Of a stretch of 64,000 nucleotides of DNA, positions 42,730-52,530 are shown in pieces. The stretch spans positions 1 through 64,000 of the forward strand of contig CAUYUJ010018571.1 of the NCBI GenBank assembly GCA_963575745.1, written 5' to 3'. A program made the translations under genes and the position numbers. Under the pieces are notes generated by a model. It was not told the DNA's origin. It worked only from the letters and a program-made list of their open reading frames with translations, and did no database searches. Source of the stretch: Prorocentrum cordatum. Lineage: Eukaryota; Sar; Dinophyceae; Prorocentrales; Prorocentraceae. Positions within the stretch are counted from its first letter, which is position 1. Each line of letters starts with the position of its first letter.

Positions 42730-44048
42730 CCAGGTTCTTCAGGGGTCACAGTTGAGACTTCTGTTCCGAGGCCGCCGGGGTTGTTCAACCTGGCAGTTGT
42801 TTCGCCTCCACCGGAGGAGTTGCGCAGCTTCAGTTCCCTCCTGGACTCTTCAGCCGCACTCCGCGTTCTGTTGGTGTTCCGTGTCAGCACAGGCGGCGCC
42901 AAACGAGTTCTTGTTTCGGTTTTCCATGATCGGCCGTGCTCGCAACGGGAAGGAGGGTGTCAAACAGGAGACCAGATGGCGTGGTGGCAACCCCAATTGG
43001 TTCCAGGATGCCTCACCGTGACCGCAGTGCCCCACGTTCGCAACTTCGCCGTCGCACCGCCTCCAATCTAAGTGCATCTCATGTTTCCTCACCTTTTTTT
43101 CATGCGTCGTGGTTGTAGCTCCTTCTCTTCCAGCTTCCAGCTCGCCTCCGACAGGCGCCAACATCGAGACCACGGCAAACAACCAGAGTATGACGGACTT
43201 CGGAACTTCGGTCACAACTGGCATCGTCAGCATGCGCGCTTCCCTCAGTGCCTATGATCCGAATGCTCGAATGTCAGGCGACAACAGGGTGGCCCAGGTT
43301 GAAGGGGTAATGCAGGTCCGGTCGCCGAAGCAGTACATTTGGCAGCCGACGTCAAGCTCCAGGCCATCCTAAGCCAGTTCGAAGAGCTGAACACCGGGCC
43401 GCCTTCAGAAGTTTCCCCATCAGCGGCGGGCTCGAGTGCCTTGCCAGCCGCCGCTGTGGCTCCTCATCCCATCGAACACGACCTTGAACCGATGGTTCGG
43501 TTCGTTAGCACATTCCGTCGGCCAGTGCTCAATAAGTTCCGAATGTTGCGTTTCAAGTGGTTCAGGAGGGCGTGCAGTCACGTCCTCCATGAGGCAGCCT
43601 CATTCATTCACACTTGTCCGTCAAGGTTGCAGCATCAACTGCTCGTCGTCAGTTGCCGCAGAACTCTTCCAGACAACCTGAAACAGGATAGCATCACCTT
43701 GACCGACTCGCGCGATGGCAAGACCTATCCCCGCAGGATCCGCACGGGCCCCGTATTGTCGTCAGGACCAAGAGGCGCAGAGGCAGCAACATCTACTCCC
43801 TGTTGAAGATGTTGCTCCACGACAGGGACGAGTGGTCAAGCGACGCGAAGTTAGGAGCCAACGGAGACTCAAAGGCACCATCTGGCTCATCTCCAGCGAG
43901 TACTAGTCGACCTCTCCCCGGACGCCAAGACGGGTGGCATCACATACGACTTCCAGCCCAACATCAGCAACCTGAGTTGTTCCAGCATATCCGCGGGGCA
44001 GTTCAACGCAATCGTCGAGCAAACCCTCATCTTGAGGGTCTTTCTCTA
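42730..44048 (+). pseudogene. Decayed protein-coding region in shifting frames
   Basis: Successive natural-looking segments: about 42885-43018 (NEFLFRFSMIGRARNGKEGV, stop at 43019); 43145-43300 after CTCTTCCAG (NIETTANNQSMTDFGTSVTT, SLSAYDPNARMSGDN); 43306-43500 in another frame (AGPVAEAVHLAADVKLQAIL, SQFEELNTGPPSEVSPS); 43680-43745 (QDSITLTDSRDGKTYPRRIR); 43755-43900 in a third frame (RRGSNIYSLLKMLLHDRDEW); and 43930-44048 (GGITYDFQPNISNLSCSSIS to a stop). Frame changes occur within tens of bases, one at GGGG near 43301, so indels, not introns, separate them. Family not recognised. Confidence 0.55.
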
Positions 44049-44493
44049 GGCGCGGCCGTCGCGATCCCGCTGCTGATGGTGGCCGCCATGCGGTGTCCGA
44101 TGCGCGTCGTTGCGCGGGAGTTCGCGGGCGCGGCGACAGTTTGGCATGTGAGTCCTTGAGCGCGCCCCCCGCAGCTGCCGAGGCGGATGAAGCACTCGAA
44201 GCAATTGTGCATTTTTCAGGAGGGGGTGGAGAGCAGCATAGGTGCCCCCAAAGCTTCTTCCCCCCCCAGCCCCCCCACGCCCCCGCCCTTCCGCCATCGC
44301 CCGCATCTTGAGCTGGTCAGCTGGAGTTGTCGGGCGGATTTTGGGGTCAGTCTTCTTCGATCAATCCGTTCCTTAAGACAATTGCACCCGGCTTCGCAAG
44401 CTGCTTTCTTGGCGCCGGATAGTTGGAATGCAAGTGTCGCGCGGCAGTAGGGAGGAATTGGGCCAGTAGCAGAGAGATTGTCAATCTCACGAA
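44049..44493. other. Unassigned DNA after the decayed region
   Basis: Small frames on both strands; no clear coding segment. Confidence 0.35.
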
Positions 44494-45410
44494 TTGGTCG
44501 GGTCTTGTTGCGACTCGAGCTCAAGTGGCGGTACCGGGGTCCTTAAACACCGCGCGATGCTCGCTTGGTTATCGCGCATGGTCGAGCATGCCATGCTATT
44601 CAACTTGTCAACGTGCATGCGGGATCCCGACCGGAACGAACCGCGTGCGCGTCGTGTGTCCGAGCGAATTTGCTGTCGACTGCTTTCCTCTTCAGTTTCT
44701 CCTGGGCGTGTGGCCGGGGGCGTGAATATCTTTGCGCATGGTGAATCGAGTGCGCACCCTGATGCGGCGCAGCCGGCGCGAGCGGAGACCGCGCAGGGGC
44801 GCGGCGCGCGCGGAGCGCTGAGAGCCGTCGCTTGCTGGGCTTTACCGCGTCTGCATGCCGCGCAGGATACCTTATAGATCAGTGCCCGCGCTAGGGCGCA
44901 TCTGTGGCAATCGACGATCCCGAGGCTTTTTTGGGACCACGCCCCCGTCTACCTCGGCCTCTCTCGCTGGGCCCCCTACTGGCTTCAAGCGGACGCGCGC
45001 CCAGGTTGGTCGGCACTTTTACCTTCGGGAAGACATCGACAATGCCACGGGCGCTGATAGTTTGCCTGGTGACGCGCGCAATCGGGCGAAGGAGGTGAAG
45101 GATGTCCAGCGGCTTGCGGCCCAGAGGGTGCGCGCTTTCATTTCCGACAGAGTCTGAGACTGAGGAGGGGGAGGTTCCTCGCGTTCTGTCCGTTCTTCGC
45201 GGCGCCAGGGCCGGCGTCCTTTCGAATTGCCGCCGCGGGGTCCAACGATTCCCCCGTCTGAACGAGTTCTGTGTCCCTGGCGAGGGCATCGTGATGAACC
45301 GCCCAAGCGTTGGTGCTTTGCGAGGGGGTATCGCGCGTCGCAGCTCGATCCTCGAGAGCGCGCTGGACGGGCTCTCTTCGCAGGTGGTTGGGTACCTATT
45401 GGGGCGTATT
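44494..45410 (+). pseudogene. Possible decayed coding DNA, strand uncertain
   Basis: The plus strand has pieces such as MLAWLSRMVEHAMLFNLST (44557-44615), LREDIDNATGADSLPGD and KEVKDVQRLAAQRVRAF (45020-45150), then NEFCVPGEGIVMNRPSVG (~45258-45311). The minus strand between 45160 and 44980 also reads well (GRKPLDILHLLRPIARVTRQ, GIVDVFPKVKVPTNLG). One of them is probably a shadow. No domain named. Confidence 0.3.
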
Positions 45411-45559
45411 GGAGGCGTCTTGCGAGCGCGACATGGCCGCGAATGGCGTTTGGAATGGCGTCGCCCACCCCCCGCCCCCCTCCGTGGTCAGAGCGCCGGA
45501 ACGGCGTCGGGAACGGCGTGGCCCCCCCGCTCCCGAGCACTACATGCGTCGGGGATGGC

Positions 45560-45765
45560 GTCGTAAATGGCGCGCCCCCCCCCCATCCTCGCCCTCCCTC
45601 ATGGTGTGCCCCCCCCGCCCCCGAGCTCTAAATGCGTCGGGGATGGCGCCCCGCCGCCCCCCCCCCCTCCCCCCCCTTAACGGCGCGCCCCCCCCCCGCC
45701 ACCGAGCACTAAATGCGCCTGGGATGGCGTCGGGAATGGCGCCCCCCCCCCGCCCCCCCTCCTTG
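45560..45765 (+). repeat. C-rich tract ahead of an acceptor
   Basis: Poly-C with repeated CTAAATGCGTCGGGGATGGCG-like words (three copies, ~60-70 bp apart), ending CCTCCTTGCAG (AG ~45766-45767). Confidence 0.65.
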
Positions 45766-45767
45766 CA

Positions 45768-46015
45768 GAGCGAAGCGCGAGCGAGCTCAAGTCCACGCTC
45801 TCAGAAGCTCACTCGCCGGATCGGCGGATTATTGAGGTTGGGTTACAAGATTTTCTAGAAAAGACGCGGCGCGACACTTGGGCCCGACGGCGCCCCGCGC
45901 TCTTCTTGGATGGTCTCGCAGGAGGGGGCGCCCCATCCGACCTCCTACCTCCGCCTCATGAACGAGGGCGCGGCCCCCTCCTTCTCCGACGAGCGGCTGC
46001 TGCCTTCCCGCCCAA
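45768..46015 (+). CDS. Exon candidate(s), frame change inside
   Basis: After a strong C-rich tract and TTGCAG, one frame reads ERSASELKSTLSEAHSPDRR then IIEVGLQDFLEKTRRDTW. From about 45860 another frame is better: GPDGAPRSSWMVSQEGAPHP then TSYLRLMNEGAAPSFSDE, with high GC3. Either a +1 indel or a missed intron separates them. Confidence 0.45.
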
Positions 46016-46064
46016 CGTGTCCTCTTCTTTTGCTTTTTGAGGGGCCGCCCCCCCCCCCCCCCCC

Positions 46065-46695
46065 TTGGGCTTCGGCGACGAGTGGATTCGTTCGGCCGCT
46101 GCGGCGCAGCGGCGAAGGGCGCGGCGGAGCCAGTTCAGATGGGGGTCATCGCAGAGAGGCAGGTGCTGGGCAACATCGTCGAAGTTGACGATCTCGTTGC
46201 GCATCGCTCATGCAAGAGTTCTGGCGCGGCGTTCTTCTGAGCAGCAGGCTGCCCCCCCTTCTCCTTCCATCGCGCGATCATCCGAGCTACCCCGCGGATG
46301 CTGGGCATCGCAAGTTGTCCTATCCCCCCTCTCATGGCGTTCGGGCGTTCGGGGGGTCGAGCAAGCACTTCGTCGCCGTGGAACCGGGTGCGAACCGAGG
46401 GTGCCCTCTTGAGCGATGCCACATACAGTCTCTGTTTCGGCCCGTTCGTTCGCCCTCTGTAGCAGCTTGCGCTCAGGATCCCGATCGCGTTGAACGCTGT
46501 TTCCGGCTGTCTGAGCGCGGTCAGCTCGGACTTGGTAGCCTGGCTGGCATCGCTCCGCTCCTTGTCCCATGTGCTGGCCGGGGCGCGGGGCCCAGTCGTA
46601 ACTTTGGCAGGCCCCAGCTCGCCTTTCCCAATGTTTGACGCTGTCGGCATGGCCCTGGAAGGTGAACAAGCGGGGGGGGGAGCTCGGAAGTTCAT
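46065..46695 (-). pseudogene. Minus-strand coding remnant
   Basis: The minus strand reads KERSDASQATKSELTALRQP (46580-46500), then in another frame DRDPERKLLQRANERAETET (46480-46420), and at 46204-46065 MRNEIVNFDDVAQHLPLCDD then PHLNWLRRALRRCAAAAERI with strong GC3. A stop (TGA) precedes the last Met by two codons, so this last piece could be a true N-terminus or a frameshifted continuation. Confidence 0.45.
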
Positions 46696-46785
46696 CGTCG
46701 CTGGGCATGGGCGGGGCTCGGGCGCGGGCGTCGGCAGCGAGGCGGTTTCTCTCAGCTGGGCACCCTGCCCTGTGCACGTCGACGA

Positions 46786-47220
46786 ACGGACGGGGGCTTT
46801 CGTTCAGCGTGCGTGCCTACCACGCCTGCGCTTTGCCTGTCGCGCGCCCGCGTCCACCCCCCCACCTCTCCGCGGTCGGTTGACCGATGGGGTGTCTCTC
46901 ACTCCTCCTGCGCTGCCCTAGTCGCGCCGCCGTACCGCCGGCCAGCACGCATGCAGTTGATTCCCTTGGGCAAGACTTCTGTGCTCGGAGATTCGAATTT
47001 TTGCCCGTGCCTGCCTCGTCAGAGTCCCTGCCAAGAGTGCGGTCTTCCTTCCTTCCCCGATTATTCGTAGCAGGAGTTCAGGAAGTCTGAAAAAGCGTGC
47101 ATCCTGTGGAGGGTTAACCCCATGGCCACGCATTCCATCATTGCAAGCATGTGTAAGACTAATCTTCTGTGCTAAAGTGCGAAAGCAGTTGTAGTATCCC
47201 CGACATTCGCATCGGCAATG
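46786..47220. other. Unassigned DNA
   Basis: Base composition becomes visibly more AT-rich after about 47080. Confidence 0.35.
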
Positions 47221-47544
47221 TCAAGGATGGATCGCGCAAATATTGACCCCAGTTGCTCCGATCTCGTCTTGTGCTTCCATGGTCCGTCCTCGCATTGTAA
47301 CGCGACTCGCATTGGTTCCTGATATCATAACGGGCCTTATCCCTATCTTGTTGAGCATGCTTAACATTTGATTCCCAGCGTCTGTTGCCACTAAGAGTAT
47401 TTTCAATGGCCGGAACATTGACCCTTCGATACAGGTGCGGTGCGAAATCTTGCGATATGCGGCGTCCTGCAGTTGGAGGTTATGCTTTCCCTCACGATTA
47501 TATCTGTCTGATTGCGAACCATTGCCCATTATCCTACCGGACAC
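47221..47544 (-). CDS. Intact 107-aa ORF of unlike base composition
   Basis: ATG at 47544 to TGA at 47221. The protein starts MSGRIMGNGSQSDRYNREGK, has a hydrophobic middle RPLKILLVATDAGNQMLSML followed by GIRPVMISGTNASRV, and ends NICAIHP. Composition is natural but many codons end in A or T, in contrast with the GC3-rich exons around it. No family recognised. It could be a recently acquired or retroposed segment, or the last exon of a larger minus-strand gene. Confidence 0.45.
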   Translation of the reverse strand: MSGRIMGNGSQSDRYNREGKHNLQLQDAAYRKISHRTCIEGSMFRPLKILLVATDAGNQMLSMLNKIGIRPVMISGTNASRVTMRGRTMEAQDEIGATGVNICAIHP

Positions 47545-48389
47545 ATTTGCCCGAAGTGGAAAGTACGACGAAAGTGGATCGGACGGAGGGGGGAGATAAG
47601 AGAAGACGAAGAGGACGAATTACGACAACTCCCTCGTTCTTCTCCCTTGCCCCCTCCGTTTTCCGTCCTCCTCTTTTCCCTCTCCTCCTCCCTTCTTTGC
47701 CCTCATGCCCGCCCTCCTGCAATCGTCATCCTCTCGCCGCGGCCACGTTGCGAGCGAGGATGGGCGACGATCGAGGATCCAAGATCCATGATCCAGGCGG
47801 GGAGGAGAATTAGGTTCGAATGCGTTCTACGCGTGTTTCCGCCCCTGCATGCCTTTTTCGGGCTCCAGGATTTCCAGAAAGCGATCCAGAGAAAAACACC
47901 TGGCCAAGACCAACTAGAAGGAGGATCGAGGAGGTTGGAATGGGCAATGTTGAGGAATGTCACAGACGTTCGAATTGTTTTCGTCGCTCGCTTTGCCAGT
48001 GGAGACCCGCATCGTCAAAATATGCCTGGGGCCAGGTTGACAATCTGCCCACGATGGCCCTATGGAGGAGGGCCTTGGTCGGGCCCCAGGGCCTTCAACA
48101 AACGCTTCCCAGGGATGAAGGGCCCAGTCTCAGGGAACGGGTCCGGACTCCCGGGGGTCCGCGTTGTCAAACGATCACGGCGTCGGAGTTCCGGGTCTGA
48201 GCGTATCGGCCGCCAGACGGACCAAGGGAAGGATCCATTCGGTTGCCGAGCGGGCTCAGCTCACACCGCCCTGCTGGAGCTGAGCGCGCTTTGGCTGCTC
48301 GTCCGTCGGCCGAGCCAGCTCGGGCGCAGGGCGGGCTCGGAGCGACGCCTCGGGATTCCCTCAGGGGCCCTCCGCTCCTTCCCTCTAGA
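47545..48389. other. Unassigned DNA
   Basis: CT-rich 47630-47730. No supported exon. Confidence 0.35.
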
Positions 48390-48485
48390 TGTGGTCCGGC
48401 TCGATGGGGTCGGAGGATCGCGGTGCGTCACCGATGCATCGCCGATGCGGCTCGATGTGGAACCCGATTTTCCCTGGAGGATCCT
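48390..48485 (+). repeat. Dispersed repeat shared with 14295-14405
   Basis: CGATGGGGTCGGAGGATCGCG, CGATGCATCGCCGATGC and CTCGATGTGGAACCCGATTT; inverted relative to the 14-kb copy. Confidence 0.65.
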
Positions 48486-48689
48486 CGGGCGAGCCGAACG
48501 TCTATGGGGTGGGGGGTCCTGGCCCCCCGGGGCGCGCACGGCGAGTTGCGAGGAGCCCGCCGCCATGGCCGGAGTCGAGGGCCGTGGGGGCTCCACGTCG
48601 CGGAATGGTAATTAATGGCGTCGGGCACTGCCGCCCCGTGGGGGAAAGCGGCACCAGAATCACCAGGTGCGCGTCCCTCCACGATGAGC

Positions 48690-48870
48690 TCCAGGGGCAA
48701 CTGGCTCAGGGCGGGGGACGCTTCGACCCCCAACCGCCCACTGATCGCCAATAGGGGAGTACGCCCCGCGAAAGAACGTGCGGATGCGATATCGCGGGAC
48801 GTATGATCGCCGATCGTGTGGCGATGTATTGTTGATTCCAACTCAATGTTCCCTGCCACCCTGAGCCAGG
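48690..48870 (+). repeat. Dispersed repeat, copy 2
   Basis: Aligns with 23090-23280. A third, inverted and diverged copy at 49240-49350 (minus strand GTGACGCGTCCACCCCG, CCGCTGATCGCGA) makes a widely spaced inverted pair here. Confidence 0.6.
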
Positions 48871-49091
48871 GCCCCCGTAACCTTCCCCCTCAGCCCCTCA
48901 GCCTATTCGGGCTGCAGACCAGATGTGTCGTGATTTGGACGCCTGCAAACAGCAACACCACATCATCACGATGACCTTCGTCTACCCCTTGACCATGGAG
49001 GTGTTTGTGCCGTCCTTCTTTGATCTGGCCCTGCCTCTCTTTGCTTCCCTTACTTCTCCATCTTCGTTCTTCCTTTTTCCCCCTCGCCGAG

Positions 49092-49157
49092 GAAGAGGAA
49101 CGCGCCCGAAAGCTGGAGGTGGAGAACAATCGAGCGCTGGAAGAGGACTCCGCGGAT
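49092..49157 (+). CDS. Exon candidate of a coiled-coil protein
   Basis: A T/C tract (CTTCCTTTTTCCCCCTCG) and CCGAG acceptor (AG 49090-49091), then phase-0 EEERARKLEVENNRALEEDS AD, ending at GCGGAT|GTGTCA (donor GT at 49158), phase 0. Boundaries are good on both sides. Confidence 0.6.
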
Positions 49158-49359
49158 GTGTCAAACATTGCCGTCGCGACTGGCCCGCGCGCGATCTCAG
49201 CGTTTCCCCGCGTGTCTTCTGTGGGTACCCGGCTCAGACAGGGGTTTCGGCTCGGTGCTACGTCCAGCCCGAGCTGGTATTCTTTGACGAGGCGAGCAGC
49301 TGGTGTCGCGATCAGCGGCGGCTGATGTTGCGGGGTGGACGCGTCACTGGGCCCGCCTG

Positions 49360-50180
49360 GCATCGCGGTGATGGTCCTCCTCCTCACCCTTCCCTCTCCC
49401 GCTTCCCTCTCCCGCATCCCTCCGTTTCCTCGTCCCTTTTTTCCCATTTCACATTCTCCTCATCCGCCTTCACCTGTGCCGCTGCTGGCACGCTGGCCGA
49501 GGCCGCGTTAAGGCGGCCGAGGTGGGTCCCCTTGCCCGAGGCCGGTCTTCCTCCTCTTTGGCATCCCCGCCCACTCCTTCCTCAGGGCGATGCCTGCTTG
49601 CACGCGGGTTCGATCTCGCCCGCTCGTCGAGTCGTGCGTGCTCTGCCAGTCCGCATGCTCTCGCCCTTGCTCTCGCCCGCTCGCGGCGCGCTCGGACGTG
49701 CAGGTGGAAACTTTTCCCTCACTTCACCCCCCGCGCCTCCTCCCTTTCGCCCCCCCCTTTCGCCCCCCTCTCATCCCTCCCGTCTCTCTCCCTCCCCAGC
49801 GACTCCCGCCAACCGACCCGCCAGCACAATGCAAGCTGGCTGGCAGTCGGGCGCTGTCGCAAGACGTGCTTGGGACCCGTGCGGCCTGCGGCCGTGTGCT
49901 ACTCCGCGTAGCCCCAGCGGTGCTCATGCGGGCGGAGATGGGAAAGTGTGGGAGAGGAGGAGAGGGAGAAGGGGTCGAATGGGGAGAAGGAGGGGGAGCG
50001 GAGAAGCAGAGGGGGAGGGGGGAGAAGGAGAGGGGGTTCGGGGAGAAGGAGATGGGAGGGGGGTACGGGAGAGGGAGACGGGGAGGGGTCCAACGGGCAG
50101 TGGGCGGGAAGTTGGAGAAGGTTGGTGGTGATGATGGTGGTCGCTGCACACGAGAGGCAAAGCCCCGAGCAGGGCGGCGA
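49360..50180. repeat. CT-rich then GGAGAAGGG-rich asymmetric DNA
   Basis: Pyrimidine-rich 49375-49450 and 49710-49800; purine-rich GGGAGAAGGAG 49930-50095. Frames are low complexity. Confidence 0.6.
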
Positions 50181-50200
50181 CACGCACCGCGGGGACGACG

Positions 50201-50252
50201 CATCAGGGGAGGAGTGGGAGGTCTTCAGAGGCCTCCCACTCCTCCCCTGATG
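50201..50252. other. Perfect 21-bp hairpin
   Basis: CATCAGGGGAGGAGTGGGAGG-type arm at 50201-50221 is exactly complementary to 50232-50252, with a 10-nt loop. A structural element or folded-back duplication; no target duplication seen. Confidence 0.9.
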
Positions 50253-50357
50253 GGGTCTTCAGTTGCCCCCCCCAGGGGTTTCTGGAGGTCCCGGGGGCCT
50301 CCAGAGGCCTCCGATGGCGCAATGTTTCCCCAGCTCCTAAGGTGTTTTTTTGTTGTT

Positions 50358-50410
50358 ATTTCCAACCCTCCTGTGTTGGGTTCTCGTTTTGAATGGAGCA
50401 CTGTGGTCGC
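50358..50410 (+). repeat. Module leader, diverged copy 3
   Basis: TTTCCAACCCTCCTGTGTTGG, TTCTCGTTTTGAATGGAGCA, CTGTGGTCGCGTC: the same leader as at 27148 and 29002, again followed by a CT-rich stretch (50412-50460). Confidence 0.8.
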
Positions 50411-50559
50411 GTCTTCTCCTCCTCCTCCTCCTCCTCCTCCTCGTCCTCCTCTTCTCTCCCTCTTATCTCCTCTCTCCTGCCCTCCGCCTCTCTCTCGTTT
50501 CCTCGTCTCTCCACTTCGTCTTTTCCTCCACCCTTCTCTCCTGCGTCCTGCTTGCGCCG

Positions 50560-51310
50560 CAGCTCCGATGAGACCTCTCGGCTCCCTGGGGGGATGTGAA
50601 GCAGGAACACGTAGCCACTGCTGTGGGCTCTTTGGGCGGTCGCGCGGAGTGGAGTTATTTACACACGCGGCTCCCTGGGGGGCTGCGAAGGGTGAACTTG
50701 TCGCCAGTGTTGTGGGTTCCTGCGCGGTCGCGCGGAGTGGAGTTACACACGGGGAACCAGTTGAGACCTCGCGGCTCCCTGGGGGACTGCGAAGCGTGAA
50801 ATTGTCGCCACTGTTGTGGGCTTCTGGGCGGTCGCGCGGAGTGGAGTTGCACACTGGGTCCCAGTTGAGACCTCGCGGCTCCCTGGGGGGCTGCGAAGCG
50901 TGAACTTGTCGCCATTGTTGTGGGTGCTTGGCGGTCGTGGAGTTACACACGGGCCCCAGTTGAGACGTCGCGGCTCCCTTGGGGCTGCGAGGCGTGAAAT
51001 TGTCGGCACTGTTGTGGGTTCATGGGCGGTTGCGCGGAGTGGAGTTACACACGGGGACCCAGGTGAGACCCCGCGGCTCCTTGTGGGGCTGCGAAGCGTG
51101 AAATTGTCGCTTTTGTCGTGGTCTCCTTGGGCGGTCGTGCGGAGTGGAGTTACACACGGGGTCCCAGTTGAGACCTCGCGGCTCCCTGGGGGGCTGTGAA
51201 GCGTAAAGTTATCGCCACTGTTGTGGGCTCCTGGGAGGTCGCGCGGAGTGGAGTGATATGGGGATTCTGTCGAGACCTCGTGGCTCCCTCGGGGGCTGCC
51301 CGCTTTGGTG
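50560..51310 (+). repeat. ~105-bp satellite array 3, about 8 units
   Basis: GAGACCTCGCGGCTCCCTGG, GGGCTGCGAAGCGTGAAATT, GTCGCCACTGTTGTGGGC repeats with GGTCGCGCGGAGTGGAGTTA. The first half aligns with the 102-bp unit (GACCTCGCCATCCCTGG...CTGCGATCTGTGAAACTGTC); the second half is different. No copy of the module trailer follows. Confidence 0.85.
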
Positions 51311-51659
51311 CAAGAACATCGCGTTTCCCTTGTCGCTCACCGCGACGCGCTGTTTTGCTTCAGAGCGCATGGCGCTGTTCTCTTCCTTGTATGTAGCGCT
51401 CGGCGCTGCTACTGTCATTGAACATGTCTGTCCCACCCTCCACCTCCTCCGCATGCTTCTGTCCCCGTCCCTGTTTTGACGATCCTGCGTGTTGATGTTG
51501 TGTATTTCTGGGAACTCATGGGCACTGCGAGTCCTTCAGCATGCTTGTTTGTAGTGGGTGGTCCTAAATGTTTTCGCCATATGTTGAACAAGGTTTGGGT
51601 ACGTCACCGGATCATGATTTTGGCGATTCCGGGGCCTTTTCCACACCTCCCTTTCCTCG
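51311..51659. other. Unassigned DNA
   Basis: No supported exon. Confidence 0.35.
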
Positions 51660-51990
51660 CTCAGAAACACTTCGACATATTCATACTCACTCATACTCCG
51701 CCTCACTTAGTCTCTGACTCGTTCATTCCTGATGTTTTCACACTCAGGCTCACTCGCGTTCAGACTCGCCCACACCCAGACTCACACACACGCACACTCA
51801 CGACGCCCACACCCACACTCAGACGCACACGCACTCTGCACAGTCATACATTCATCACATCATACCCAGGCCCATTGTGCACAGTTGTTCATCACTCAGA
51901 CTCACCCATGCTCAGACTCAGTCTTCTCCACGCAGATTCAGTCACATCACTTCCACATTCAGATTCACTCATGTTCAGATTACTCGCTCA
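51660..51990 (+). repeat. Degenerate TCACTCA/CTCAGAC words
   Basis: CTCATACTCCGCCTCACTTA, CAGACTCACACACACGC, CATGCTCAGACTCAG; sister of 41640-41940. Confidence 0.65.
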
Positions 51991-51994
51991 CACA

Positions 51995-52530
51995 GGTTTT
52001 GAGGATGTCTTAGGCGAGGCGCTGGTTCCATCACTTCTAGTTACGGTGAGCGCCAGGGAGGTATCTCACGGGCCCGTTCGCGCCCAGATTCCGGGGATGT
52101 CTCAGGCGGTTTGCCACTGTGCGTGCCCAACATCCTTTGCGTTCGGAGCGTTTTATGAGGATTTCTTAGGCGAGGCGTTGGTTTCAGCACCCCCCCGGGG
52201 GGGAGCGCCAGGGAGGTATCTCACGGACCCGTTCGCGCCCAGAGTGTGCTGATGTCTCAGGCGGTGTGCCTGTTCGCGTGCCCAGTAAGTACCCTTTGCT
52301 TTCGGAGTATTTTGGGAGGATGTCTCAGTCGAGGCGCTGGTTTCAGCACCCTCAGTGGGAGGAGCGCCAGGGAGGTATCTCACGGGCCCGTTCGCGCCCA
52401 GATTCTGGGGATGTCTCAGGCGATTTGCCCGTTTGCGTGCCCAGCATCCTGTGTTTTCAGAGCGTTGTGCGAGGATGCTTCAGGTGAGGCGCTGGTTTTA
52501 GCACCCCCAAGGGGGGAACGCTAGGAGGGT
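51995..52530 (+). repeat. ~157-bp tandem repeat, 3.4 copies
   Basis: GCGCCAGGGAGGTATCTCAC at about 52049, 52205 and 52362, with TTAGGCGAGGCGCTGGTT and GGATGTCTCAGGCG in each unit. Frames repeat a ~52-residue pattern; not considered coding. Confidence 0.85.
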
